Shown: positions 45,779 through 54,685 of the stretch, piece after piece
Layout of the letters: the number at the start of each line of letters is the position of its first letter
Numbering within the stretch: the stretch's first letter is position 1
Assembly (NCBI RefSeq): GCF_014217625.1
Contig: NZ_CP043641.1
Span: 4,216,001 to 4,280,000 of the forward strand
Length of the DNA stretch: 64,000 bases
Reading direction: 5' to 3'
From: Leifsonia shinshuensis
GTDB taxonomy: Bacteria; Actinomycetota; Actinomycetes; Actinomycetales; Microbacteriaceae
Program-made: the position numbers and the translations under genes
Notes under the pieces: generated by a model
Database searches by the model: none
What the model saw: only the letters and a program-made list of their open reading frames with translations
What the model was told of the DNA's origin: nothing

Positions 45779-46530
45779 ATGGACAGCCAGCGCCCCGTCG
45801 CCATCGTCACCGGAGGTTCGCGGGGGATCGGCGCCGCCATCGTGCGCCGGCTGGCCGGCGCGGGATACGACCTGGTGGTCACCTTCCGGTCGGACGAGGC
45901 GGCGGCACAGCGCGTCGCGGCCTCCGTCGCCGGCACGGGTGCGCGCGTCGAGCTGGTCCGAGCCGACCTCGGGACGGACTCTGGCATCCAGGCCCCGTTC
46001 GACGTGGCTGCCGAACGGTTCGGGCGACTGGACGCGCTGGTCAACAACGCGGGCGTCAGCACGCGCTACGCGCCCCTCGCCGACACCCCCGCCGAGGAGG
46101 TGCGCCAGACCATCGAGGTGGACTTCGTCGCAGCGGTCCTCAGTGCGCGCCTGGCCGTCCGCGAGTTCCTGCGCACCGGCGCCGCTGGCGTGATCGTCAA
46201 CATCACCTCGGGTGCGGCGACGCTCGGCAGCCCGGGGGAGTACACGCACTACGCGGCGGCGAAAGCCGGCCTGGACGCCTTCACGATGGGCCTCGGCAAG
46301 GAGGTCGGACCGCACGGCATCCGCGTCGTGGGCGTCGCGCCCGGCCTGGTCGACACCGAGCTCCACGCCACGACCGGCGACCCGGACCGCGTCGAGCGCA
46401 TGACGCCGGGGGCATCCCGTTGCAGCGGGCCGCCGACCCGGACGAGATCGCGGCCGCCGTCGCCTGGCTGCTCGGCCCGGATGCGGGTTACGTCACCGCC
46501 ACCACGCTGCGGGTCGCCGGCGGCCGCTGA
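45779..46530 (+). pseudogene. SDR-family oxidoreductase with frameshift near the C-terminus
   Basis: From ATG 45779 (GGAGG upstream) the frame encodes a classical SDR: VTGGSRGIGAAIV (cofactor), NNAG region, and YTHYAAAKAGLDAF (YxxxK). At the G5 run 46408-46412 the expected family C-terminus moves to another frame: reading PGGIPLQRAADPDEIAAAV and TTLRVAGGR up to the TGA at 46528-46530 requires one extra G. As sequenced, the frame instead continues as an unrelated tail to 46873, antisense to the histidine kinase. Either a genuine frameshift mutation or a sequencing error. Confidence 0.75.
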
Positions 46531-46545
46531 GACAGCGCTCGCGCG

Positions 46546-48255
46546 TCAGGCTCCGGCGCGCGGCGCCTCCGCGACCCGCTTCGCGTCCACCAGCGGCAGC
46601 GAGACCCGGAAGGTCGCGCCGCCGCCGTCGGTCTCCACGACTTCCACAGTGCCGTGGTGGGCCGAGACGATCGAGGAGACGATCGCGAGGCCCAGGCCGC
46701 TTCCGCCCGTCTCGCGGGCGCGGGAGGTGTCGGCGCGCCAGAAGCGCTGGAAGATCTTGTCGCGGATCTGCGGCGGGATGCCCTCGCCGTGGTCGCGCAC
46801 CTCGAGCAGCGCGCGATCCGTGCGGTGGTCGACCTGCACCGCGATCTCGATCGGGCTGTCCTCCGGGGTGTAGCGGAGGGCGTTGCCCATCAGGTTGGTG
46901 ACGACCTGGCGGAGCTTGTTCTCCTCGGCCATCACGATCGCGGGCTCGGCGGGCGGGGCGGCGAGGACCACCTTCTCGGCGGTCGTGACCGCAATCGGTC
47001 CCGTTGTGCCACGACGTGCCCGGTTGCTGCGCCGCAGCCGCGCCAGCGCCGAGCCGGCGAAGGCGATCGGGCCTGTGGCGCCTGCCGGGCGGGACAGGTC
47101 CTCCGGCAGCGACATGGGCACGGTGTCCAGTCCGGGCTCGGCGTAGTCGGACGGTGCGTGGGCCAGCACGGGAGCGGGCGTCAGCACGGTCACCCGGCGG
47201 CCGGGGGCCCCGGCCATGGCGTCCATGGCGGCATCCTGCGCGATGCGCACGAGGTCGACCGGGTGGAGGTCGAGCGGCTTCGTCTCGTCGAGGCGCGCGA
47301 GTTCCAGCAGGTCCTCCACCAGGAGGCCCATCCGGATCGCCTCCTTCTCGATGCGCTCCATCGCCTGCGCGACGTCCTCCGGCGTCTGCAGCGCGCCCAT
47401 CCGGTACAGCTCGGCGTAGCCGCGCACCGACACCAGCGGCGTTCGCAACTCGTGGGAGGCGTCGCCCACGAACCGCCGCATCTGGTCGATCGTGCGGGCG
47501 CGGTCGTTGAAGGCGCGGTCGATGCGGTTCAGCATCGTGTTGAGCGAGCGGTTGAGGCGGCCGACCTCGGTGTTCGGGGTCGCCCCGCCGAGGCGCTGGC
47601 TGAAGTCGCCGTCGGCGATGGCCGCGGCCGTCTGCTCGACCTCCCGCAGCGGCGAGAACGTCGTCGTGACCAGCATCCGGGTCAGTCCGGCTCCGACGAT
47701 GATGACGATGACGCCGAAGCCGAGGAAGATCGCCAGGAAGCTCGCCATCACCGTGTCGATCTGGCTCGTCGTCGTGGCGACGATCGCTGTGGCGAGCTCA
47801 CCGGTGGAGGCGAACGTCTGCGTCGTGACGAGCGCGCGGTACGCCGTGCGGCCGTCGTTGCTGAAGATGGTGATCCCGCCGGGACCCATCGCCTTCGCCT
47901 CGGTCAGGTCCAGCTTCTCGGGGATGGCCGGCCGGTGGGCGAACGGGATGTTGCTCCAGTTCGTCTTGACCAGGTTGCCGTTGGCGTCGTACAGCGCGGC
48001 GAAGTAGTCGGACGGGCTGGAGTCCGCGGCGATCTTGTCCTTGTCCGACGACCCGAACAGGTAGGTGTTGACGTACGTCGCCCCGGACGCCGCCGACAGC
48101 TGCGCGTCGAGCTGGTCGATCAGCACCGGCTTCAGCATCGACATCGTCCCGATGCCGGTCACGAGCAGCCCGAGCGTCAGCATGAGCACGGTCACCCCGG
48201 TGATCTTGGTCCGGAGGGAGATCGCGTTCCAGCGGTCGAGCAGGCGTGAGTGCAT
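46546..48255 (-). CDS. Sensor histidine kinase
   Basis: 569 residues. Two membrane helices (about 17-39 and 170-193) bracket a sensor domain of about 130 residues; HAMP follows (about 195-255), then HisKA with DASHELRTPL (H268), and the ATPase domain with N-box NLMGNALRY, DHGEGIPP and GGSGLGLAI. About 75 extra residues (about 360-435, Pro/Ala/Arg-rich) separate HisKA from the ATPase. Transcribed with the response regulator, 50 bp downstream of it. Confidence 0.93.
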   Translation of the reverse strand: MHSRLLDRWNAISLRTKITGVTVLMLTLGLLVTGIGTMSMLKPVLIDQLDAQLSAASGATYVNTYLFGSSDKDKIAADSSPSDYFAALYDANGNLVKTNWSNIPFAHRPAIPEKLDLTEAKAMGPGGITIFSNDGRTAYRALVTTQTFASTGELATAIVATTTSQIDTVMASFLAIFLGFGVIVIIVGAGLTRMLVTTTFSPLREVEQTAAAIADGDFSQRLGGATPNTEVGRLNRSLNTMLNRIDRAFNDRARTIDQMRRFVGDASHELRTPLVSVRGYAELYRMGALQTPEDVAQAMERIEKEAIRMGLLVEDLLELARLDETKPLDLHPVDLVRIAQDAAMDAMAGAPGRRVTVLTPAPVLAHAPSDYAEPGLDTVPMSLPEDLSRPAGATGPIAFAGSALARLRRSNRARRGTTGPIAVTTAEKVVLAAPPAEPAIVMAEENKLRQVVTNLMGNALRYTPEDSPIEIAVQVDHRTDRALLEVRDHGEGIPPQIRDKIFQRFWRADTSRARETGGSGLGLAIVSSIVSAHHGTVEVVETDGGGATFRVSLPLVDAKRVAEAPRAGA

Positions 48256-48305
48256 CAGGCCGCCAGTCTATGCAGACGGTGCTGAGCCGAGGATGTGAGC
48301 GCCGG

Positions 48306-48998
48306 TCACGCCTTCGCGGCCTTGAGCATGTAGCCGAACCCGCGCTTGGTCTGGATCAGCGGCTCGCTGGAGTGCGCGTCCACCTTGCGGCGCAGGTAGG
48401 AGATGTAGGACTCCACTATGCCGGCGTCGCCGTTGAAGTCGTACTCCCAGACGTGGTCGAGGATCTGCGCCTTCGACAGCACGCGGTTGGGGTTGAGCAT
48501 CAGGTAGCGCAGCAGCTTGAACTCGGTCGGGCTGAGCTCGATCGGGGTGTCGCCGACGTAGACCTCGTGGGTGTCCTGATCCATCGTCAGCTCGCCGGCG
48601 CGGATCACGGCGTCTTCGTCGGCCTGCATGGTGCGGCGCAGGATGGCCTTGATGCGCGCGACGATCTCGTCAAGGCTGAACGGCTTGGTGACGTAGTCGT
48701 CGCCGCCGACGGTGAGGCCGGTGATCTTGTCCTCGGTGTCGTCCTTGGCGGTGAGGAACAGGATGGGCGCGGTGTAGCCCGCGCCGCGCAGCCGCTTGGT
48801 GACGCCGAACCCGTTCATGTCCGGGAGCATGACGTCGAGGATGATGAGGTCTGGCTCCTCTTCGAGGACCGCGGAGATCGCCTGGGCCCCGTTGCCGACC
48901 GCGCGCACGGCGAAACCGGCGAAGCGGAGACTGGTGGTGAGGAGATCGCGGATGTTCGGCTCGTCGTCGACGATGAGAATGCGGGGTCCGGCGTTCAT
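48306..48998 (-). CDS. OmpR/PhoB-family response regulator
   Basis: 230 residues. Receiver domain with phospho-acceptor D55 in LIILDVMLPD, acidic pair DDE near residue 11 and lysine in FLTAKDD; C-terminal winged-helix DNA-binding domain (ELSPTEFKLLRYLMLNPNRV, VESYISYLRRKVD). First gene of the two-component operon. Resembles TcrA/MtrA-type regulators; the stimulus is unknown. Confidence 0.95.
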   Translation of the reverse strand: MNAGPRILIVDDEPNIRDLLTTSLRFAGFAVRAVGNGAQAISAVLEEEPDLIILDVMLPDMNGFGVTKRLRGAGYTAPILFLTAKDDTEDKITGLTVGGDDYVTKPFSLDEIVARIKAILRRTMQADEDAVIRAGELTMDQDTHEVYVGDTPIELSPTEFKLLRYLMLNPNRVLSKAQILDHVWEYDFNGDAGIVESYISYLRRKVDAHSSEPLIQTKRGFGYMLKAAKA

Positions 48999-49165
48999 GC
49001 GAAACAGTATCTGCGCGTCTGCTGAATTCTGCCTGTGAGCAGACGGTGCGCGATGAGTGCGAGAGGCCGGTGCGGGCAGTGCGGGCGGCCGACGCGGGCA
49101 GTGTGAGGGGCTGGCGCGGGCCGTGTGAACAGTGGATGCTGAAATGACCAGTGATCGGAGCAGCC

Positions 49166-50386
49166 ATGTCGAATCCCACCGTGGTCATCGTCGGAGCAGG
49201 GCTCGCCGGGGCGACGACCGCCGTCGAACTGCGCGAGCGCGGCTTCGGCGGGCGCATCCTGCTGCTCGGCGCGGAGAAGCACCACCCGTACATCCGCCCG
49301 CCGCTCTCCAAGGAGTATCTGAAAGGCGAATCCGACCTCGACGACGCCTACGTGAAGCCAGCGGACTGGTACGCCGACAACGACGTGGAGTTCCTGCCGG
49401 GGACGCAGGCCGGCTCCTTCGACCCCGTCGCGCACGAGCTGTTCGTCGCCGGCGGCGCCCGGATCACCTACGACAGCCTCGTGCTTGCGACCGGGGCGCA
49501 CGCCCGACCGCTCGGCGTCCCCGGCAGCGGCCACGGCGCCGTCTTCTCCCTGAGAACCATCGAGGACTCGCAGTGGCTCCGGGCCGCTCTGGAGGTCGGC
49601 TCGCGGCGCGTCGTCGTGGTGGGCTCGGGCTGGATCGGCATGGAGGTCGCCGCAGCGGCGAGCGGCTACGGCAACGAGGTGACCGTGGTCGGGCGGTCGC
49701 ACGTCCCGCTCGCGCCCGCGATCGGCCCGGAGCTGGGCGCCGTGTTCGAGACGCTGCACCGCGACCACGGCGTCGCCTTCCGCAACGCCGCACAGGTGTC
49801 GGCGGTGGAGGGCGGCGACGAGCAGGTCGTGGTCCTCGCGACAGGGGAGCGCATCCCGGCCGACGTGGTCGTCGCGGGCGTCGGCGCGATCCCGAACACC
49901 CACCTGGCGGAGCAGTCCGGCCTCGCGCTCGACAACGGCATCCCGACCGACGAGGCGATGCGTACCGCGGCCGAGGACGTCTACGCGGTCGGCGACCTCG
50001 CCAACCCGCTGCTGCCGGCGATCGGACAGCGTCTCCGCAACGAGCACTGGGCCAACGCCATCGCCGGCGGCACGGTCGCGGCGAAGGCGATCGCGGGGCA
50101 GGACGCGAGCTACGACGACATCCCGTACTTCTACTCCGACCAATACGATCTGGGCATGGAGTACTCCGGCTACGCACCTCTGGCCTCCGGCGCGCGCGTC
50201 GTCTTCCGCGGCGACGTCTCCGCACGCGAGTTCATCGCCTTCTGGCTGCGCGAGAACCGCGTGGTGGCGGGGATGAACGTGAACGAGTGGGACGTGCAGG
50301 AGCAGATCCAGCGCCTGATCCGCGGCCGGGAGGCCGTCGATCCCGACCGGCTGACCGACGAGAGCGTGGACCTTGCAGAGCTCTGA
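49166..50386 (+). CDS. FAD-dependent ferredoxin reductase-like oxidoreductase
   Basis: 406 residues from ATG 49166 behind CGGAG. Two Rossmann motifs: FAD (VVIVGAGLAGATTAVELRE) and NAD(P)H (RVVVVGSGWIGMEVAAAA), plus IRPPLSKEYLKG and DVYAVGDLANPL, the usual pattern of rubredoxin/putidaredoxin reductases that feed electrons to P450s or dioxygenases. No such partner is nearby. Cytoplasmic. Confidence 0.9.
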   Translation: MSNPTVVIVGAGLAGATTAVELRERGFGGRILLLGAEKHHPYIRPPLSKEYLKGESDLDDAYVKPADWYADNDVEFLPGTQAGSFDPVAHELFVAGGARITYDSLVLATGAHARPLGVPGSGHGAVFSLRTIEDSQWLRAALEVGSRRVVVVGSGWIGMEVAAAASGYGNEVTVVGRSHVPLAPAIGPELGAVFETLHRDHGVAFRNAAQVSAVEGGDEQVVVLATGERIPADVVVAGVGAIPNTHLAEQSGLALDNGIPTDEAMRTAAEDVYAVGDLANPLLPAIGQRLRNEHWANAIAGGTVAAKAIAGQDASYDDIPYFYSDQYDLGMEYSGYAPLASGARVVFRGDVSAREFIAFWLRENRVVAGMNVNEWDVQEQIQRLIRGREAVDPDRLTDESVDLAEL

Positions 50387-50399
50387 GACCGGCGTCGCG

Positions 50400-51296
50400 A
50401 TGTACCTGCCCCCTCTCCGCGTCCCCGTGCGCTCCATCGGCGCGCGCACCTTCGACTTCTCCCGCCGCGTCGCCGTCATGGCCGTGGTGAACCGCACCCC
50501 GGACTCCTTCTTCGACCAGGGCCGCACCTTCGCCCTCGACGCCGCGGTCGCCGCCTCCTTCGACGCCGTCGCCGCCGGGGCGGACTGGGTGGACATCGGC
50601 GGAGCCCCGTTCGCGCCGGGCGCGCCGATCCCGGACGACGAGGAGGCCGGCCGGGTCGTGCCCGTCGTGGCCGAGCTGCGCGCCGGATCGGATGTCGTCA
50701 TCTCGGTCGACACGTTCCACGCGTCGGTGGCCTCCCGTGCGATCGCAGCGGGCGCCACCGTGATCAACGACACCACCGGACTCAGCGACCCCGACCTCGC
50801 CCGCGTGGTCGCGGACAGCGAAGCGACGCTCGTGCTCACCCACAGCCTCGCCGCCCCGCGCACCGTCTTCCCGCGCCCGACGTACGGCGACATCGCCCGG
50901 GAGGTCGGGGACTTCCTCCTGGAGCGCGTCGACCGCGCCGCCGCCGCCGGGGTCCCCGAGGAGCGCATCATCCTCGACCCGGGTCACGACCTCAACAAGA
51001 ACACGCTGCAGTCGCTGGAGCTCACCCGCCGGCTCTCCGAGATCGCGGACCTCGGCTACCCCGTCCTCGCCGCGGTCTCGAACAAGGACTTCATCGGCGA
51101 GACCCTGGACGCCCCGCGCTCGGAGCGCCGTGACGGCTCGATCGCCGCGGCCGTGGTGGCGATCGTCAACGGCGCCCGCATCATCCGGATGCACGACGTG
51201 GCGGGCTCGGTGGCCGCCGCACGGATGACGGAGGCCATCCTCGGGCTGCGCGAGCCGGCGTACCTCACGCACAACATGGGCGACGTCAATGAGTGA
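50400..51296 (+). CDS. Dihydropteroate synthase-like protein (FolP2 type)
   Basis: 298 residues from ATG 50400; an in-frame TTG at 50373 is less likely. The pterin-binding TIM barrel is clear (VAVMAVVNRTPDSFFDQG, WVDIGGAPFAPGAP, VISVDTFHASVASRAI, VINDTTGLSDPDLARV). The NRTPDSF motif, instead of NVTPDSF, resembles mycobacterial FolP2, which is reported not to provide DHPS activity. No other folate gene is adjacent. It overlaps the next gene by 8 bp. Confidence 0.85.
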   Translation: MYLPPLRVPVRSIGARTFDFSRRVAVMAVVNRTPDSFFDQGRTFALDAAVAASFDAVAAGADWVDIGGAPFAPGAPIPDDEEAGRVVPVVAELRAGSDVVISVDTFHASVASRAIAAGATVINDTTGLSDPDLARVVADSEATLVLTHSLAAPRTVFPRPTYGDIAREVGDFLLERVDRAAAAGVPEERIILDPGHDLNKNTLQSLELTRRLSEIADLGYPVLAAVSNKDFIGETLDAPRSERRDGSIAAAVVAIVNGARIIRMHDVAGSVAAARMTEAILGLREPAYLTHNMGDVNE

Positions 51297-52044
51297 GGTC
51301 GCGATCGACCGGATCTTCCCGCTCCCGGCGGAGGAAGGGATCGGGGACGCGCGCATCGCCGAGTCGTACTCCGCGGGCGCGGGGAGTCCGTGGCTGCGGG
51401 TGAACTTCGTCTCCAGCATCGACGGCGCCGCGACCCGGCAGGGCCTCTCCGGCGGCCTGTCCGACGACGCCGACCACCGGGTGTTCGACCTCCTGCGCCG
51501 GCTCTGCGACGTGGTGCTGGTCGGCGCGGGCACCGTGCGCGCGGAAGGCTACGGCGCGATGCGCGTGGACCAGGTCTCGCAGCGGGCACGGCGCGAGGCC
51601 GGGATGACCGCCCACCCCGTCTTCGCCATCGTCTCCGCCAGCCTCGACCTGGACCCGGCGAGCCCGATCTTCCGGGACGCGCCGGAGCGGCCCATCATCG
51701 TCACCACCGAGCTCTCCCGGCACGACACCCGCGAGGCGCTCGCCGAGGTCGCGGACGTCGTGGTCTGCGGCGAGGAGCGCGTGGAGCCGGCCCGGCTGGT
51801 GGCGGGACTGGTCGAGCGCGGGCTGAGGCGCATCCACTGCGAGGGCGGCCCGCACCTGTTCGGCGACCTCATCGCCGCGGGCGTCGTGGACGAGCTCTGC
51901 CTGACGGTGAGCCCGACGCTGGAGGCCGGGGTCGCCTCCCGCATCTCGGCCGGTGCGGCGCCGATCCTGCCGATCGGGATGCGGCTCGCCCACGTGCTGC
52001 AGGCCGACGACACGCTGCTGCTGCGGTACGTGAAGCGCGCGTGA
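51289..52044 (+). CDS. RibD C-terminal-domain reductase (pyrimidine reductase family)
   Basis: 251 residues of dihydrofolate-reductase-like fold, related to the RibD/RibG reductase domain (LRVNFVSSIDGAATRQGLSG, VVLVGAGTVRAEGYG, RRIHCEGGPHLFGDLIAAG). It probably reduces a pterin- or pyrimidine-like substrate with NADPH. The lack of a deaminase domain and pairing with a FolP2-like gene suggest a non-riboflavin role. It overlaps both neighbours. Confidence 0.85.
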   Translation: MSEVAIDRIFPLPAEEGIGDARIAESYSAGAGSPWLRVNFVSSIDGAATRQGLSGGLSDDADHRVFDLLRRLCDVVLVGAGTVRAEGYGAMRVDQVSQRARREAGMTAHPVFAIVSASLDLDPASPIFRDAPERPIIVTTELSRHDTREALAEVADVVVCGEERVEPARLVAGLVERGLRRIHCEGGPHLFGDLIAAGVVDELCLTVSPTLEAGVASRISAGAAPILPIGMRLAHVLQADDTLLLRYVKRA

Positions 52045-52913
52045 ACGACCGCGTGGAAGTCGACGCCGCGCTCGTCCGACGGCTGGTCGACGAGCAGTTC
52101 CCGGCATACCGGTCGCTGCTGGTATGGGACGTCGCGCTGAGCGGCTGGGACAACCGGACCTTCCGGCTCGGCGACGCGCTCAGCGTCAGACTCCCGAGCG
52201 CCCGCGGCTACGTCGAGCAGGTGGCGAAGGAGCACGAGTGGCTGCCGCGGCTGGCGCCGCAGCTCCCGCTGCCGATCCCGCAGCCCGTCGCGCTCGGGGA
52301 GCCGGGTGAGGGGTATCCGTTCCCGTGGTCGGTCTACCGCTGGCTGCCGGGCACGCCGCTCGGGCTGGCGGAGGATGTGGACGCGGTGGCGCTGGCGGCG
52401 GACCTCGGCGCGTTCCTGACGGCGCTGCGGCGCCTCGACGCCGCGGGCGGGCCGGAGGCCGGGAGCCACAACTTCTACCGCGGTGCGCCGCCCGCGGTCT
52501 ACCGGGAGGAGGCGCTCGCAGCGATGTCCGCGGGATTCCGCGACATCGACCCGGTGCTGGCCCGCCGGATCTGGGACGCCGCCGAGGAGACGGCGTGGGA
52601 GCGGCCGGCGGTGTGGTTCCACGGCGACGCGGCCCCCGGCAACCTGCTGGTCCGGAACGGGCGGCTCAGCGCCGTCATCGATTTCGGCACGTCCGGGGTG
52701 GGCGACCCGGCCTGCGACCTCGTCCCGGCCTGGACGATGTTCGACGGCGACGCGCGGCGCGTGTTCCTGGAGGCGGTCGGCCTGGACGCCGCGACCGAGC
52801 AGCGGGCGCGGGCCTGGGCGCTCTGGAAGGCGCTGATCACCGTGCGCGACAGCCCCGACGACGCGCCCTCCCGCCGCACCCTCGCGCGCCTCGCCGCCGA
52901 CCCCGGCGTCTGA
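52041..52913 (+). CDS. Aminoglycoside phosphotransferase (APH) family kinase
   Basis: 290 residues from GTG 52041 (GTGA overlap). The kinase-like fold has WDNRTFRLGDALSVRLPS (nucleotide area), WFHGDAAPGNLLVRNGRL (catalytic HGD) and VIDFGTSGVGDPACDLVPA (metal-binding). The substrate is unknown; as third gene of an overlapping FolP2-RibD_C-APH operon it more likely modifies a small metabolite than an antibiotic. Confidence 0.88.
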   Translation: MNDRVEVDAALVRRLVDEQFPAYRSLLVWDVALSGWDNRTFRLGDALSVRLPSARGYVEQVAKEHEWLPRLAPQLPLPIPQPVALGEPGEGYPFPWSVYRWLPGTPLGLAEDVDAVALAADLGAFLTALRRLDAAGGPEAGSHNFYRGAPPAVYREEALAAMSAGFRDIDPVLARRIWDAAEETAWERPAVWFHGDAAPGNLLVRNGRLSAVIDFGTSGVGDPACDLVPAWTMFDGDARRVFLEAVGLDAATEQRARAWALWKALITVRDSPDDAPSRRTLARLAADPGV

Positions 52914-52920
52914 CGCCGCG

Positions 52921-53021
52921 CGATTCGTGCCGAATGTCGCGAATAGCGCCGCCTTTCACGACATTCGTGCCGAATGTCGCTCGGCGCCGTGCGCGCGATT
53001 CGCGACATTCGGCACGAATGT
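52921..53021. repeat. Hairpin repeat cluster, locus 2 (three copies)
   Basis: ACATTCGTGCCGAATGT (52961-52977) and ACATTCGGCACGAATGT (53005-53021) plus a shorter copy ATTCGTGCCGAATGT (52923-52937). Two copies are the reverse complement of the locus 1 core. Flank TTCACGACATTCG is shared with locus 1. It sits between two convergent gene ends. Confidence 0.85.
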
Positions 53022-53035
53022 GCGCGGGGCGCGGG

Positions 53036-54679
53036 CTACGCCGCGGCGACGGCGTGCGCGTCGAGGATCGTGTAGGAGTAGCCCTGTTCGGCTAGGAAGC
53101 GCTGGCGGTTCTGCGCGAAGTCCTGGTCGACGGTGTCGCGCGAGACCAGCGTGTAGAAGTTCGCCGACAGGCCCGACTGCTTCGGGCGCAGCAGGCGGCC
53201 GAGACGCTGGGCCTCCTCCTGCCGGGAGCCGTACGAGCCCGACACCTGGATGGCGACCGTCGCCTCCGGCAGGTCGACCGAGAAGTTCGCGACCTTGCTG
53301 ACGACCAGCACCGGCGTCGTGCCGTCGCGGAACTCCTGGTACAGCCGTTCCCGCTCGTCCACGGGGGTCGCGCCGGTGAGCTGCGGCGCGCCCAGCGCCT
53401 CCGCGAGCTCGTCGATCTGGTCGAGGTACTGGCCGATCACCAGGATGCGCTCGCCCGCGTGCCGGTCGACCAGCTGACGGACCACGTCCAGCTTCGCCGG
53501 AGCGGTCGCGGCCAGGCGGTAGCGCTCGTCGTCCGCGGCCGCGGCGTAGCTCAGCCGGTCGGAGGCCGGCAGGTCGATACGCACCTCGAAGCACGCGGCG
53601 GGGGAGATGAAGCCCTGCGACTCGATCTCCTTCCACGGGGCGTCGAAACGCTTCGGGCCGATCAGGCTGAACACGTCGCCCTCCCGGCCGTCCTCGCGCA
53701 CCAGCGTCGCGGTCAGGCCGAGGCGGCGGCGCGCCTGCAGCTCGGCGGTCAGCTTGAAGACCGGCGCGGGCAGCAGGTGCACCTCGTCGTAGACGACCAG
53801 GCCCCAGTCCAGAGCGTCGAGCAGCGCCAGGTGCGCGTACTCGCCCTTCCGCTTGGCGGTGAGGATCTGGTAGGTCGCGATCGTGACCGGCTTGACCTCC
53901 TTGACCTGGCCCGAGTACTCGCCGATCTCCTCCGCCGTGAGGGAGGTGCGCTTGAGCAGTTCGTCTCGCCACTGCCGCGCCGACACGGTGTTCGTCACCA
54001 GGATGAGCGTGGTCGTCTTGGCCGTCGCCATCGCTCCGGCGCCGACCAGCGTCTTGCCAGCGCCGCAGGGGAGCACGACGACGCCCGAGCCGCCGTCGAA
54101 GAAGTTGCTGACCGCCTTGCGCTGGTAGTCGCGGAGCGCCCAGCCGCTCTCGTCCAGGTCGATCGGGTGCGGGGTGCCCGGGGTGTAGCCGGCGAGGTCC
54201 TCGGCGGGCCAGCCGAGCTTGACCAGCTCCTGCTTGAGCTGACCGCGGGCCCAGGCCTCCACGGTGAAGGTCGTCTCGTCGCGGCGCTCCAGCAGCAGCG
54301 GCGCGATGCGCTTGGCGGTCGCGACCTCCAGCAGCACGGCACGGTCGGGAGAGCGCAGCAGCAGCGTGCCCTCCTCGTCGCGCTCGATGACCAGCCGGCC
54401 GTAGCGGGCGACGGTCTCCGAGACGTCCACGGTCACCGTCTGCGGGATCGGGAACTTGGAGTACTTCTCCAGCGTCCCGAGCATGTCCTCCGCGGTGTGG
54501 CCGGCCGCGCGGGCGTTCCAGAGGCCCAGTCGCGTGATGCGGTAGGTGTGGATGTGCTCGGGCGCGCGCTCCAGCTCGGCGAAGACGGCGAGGTCGTGCC
54601 GGGCGTCCTCGGCCGCGGGATGCGCGACTTCGAGGAGGACGGTGCGGTCGCTCTGGACGATCAGGGGGCCATCGGACAT
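53036..54679 (-). CDS. XPB/Rad25-type DNA repair helicase
   Basis: 547 residues, a superfamily 2 3'-5' DNA helicase. An N-terminal XPB-like domain (about 1-150, including EHIHTYRITRLGLWNARAAG) precedes the helicase core with LPCGAGKTLVGAG (about 203-215), DEVH box VVYDEVHLLPA (about 296-306), GLTATLVREDG (motif III region) and QEEAQRLGRLLRPKQSGL (motif VI). Bacterial XPBs occur mainly in Actinobacteria; the role is DNA repair or transcription-coupled remodelling. It is 6 bp downstream of its partner gene. Confidence 0.93.
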   Translation of the reverse strand: MSDGPLIVQSDRTVLLEVAHPAAEDARHDLAVFAELERAPEHIHTYRITRLGLWNARAAGHTAEDMLGTLEKYSKFPIPQTVTVDVSETVARYGRLVIERDEEGTLLLRSPDRAVLLEVATAKRIAPLLLERRDETTFTVEAWARGQLKQELVKLGWPAEDLAGYTPGTPHPIDLDESGWALRDYQRKAVSNFFDGGSGVVVLPCGAGKTLVGAGAMATAKTTTLILVTNTVSARQWRDELLKRTSLTAEEIGEYSGQVKEVKPVTIATYQILTAKRKGEYAHLALLDALDWGLVVYDEVHLLPAPVFKLTAELQARRRLGLTATLVREDGREGDVFSLIGPKRFDAPWKEIESQGFISPAACFEVRIDLPASDRLSYAAAADDERYRLAATAPAKLDVVRQLVDRHAGERILVIGQYLDQIDELAEALGAPQLTGATPVDERERLYQEFRDGTTPVLVVSKVANFSVDLPEATVAIQVSGSYGSRQEEAQRLGRLLRPKQSGLSANFYTLVSRDTVDQDFAQNRQRFLAEQGYSYTILDAHAVAAA

Positions 54680-54685
54680 GACCGC

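Noticed and set aside
46531..46873. C-terminal tail of the SDR frame as a new domain
   Set aside because: It is antisense to the histidine kinase and rich in Pro/Arg/Ser; a frameshift explains it better.
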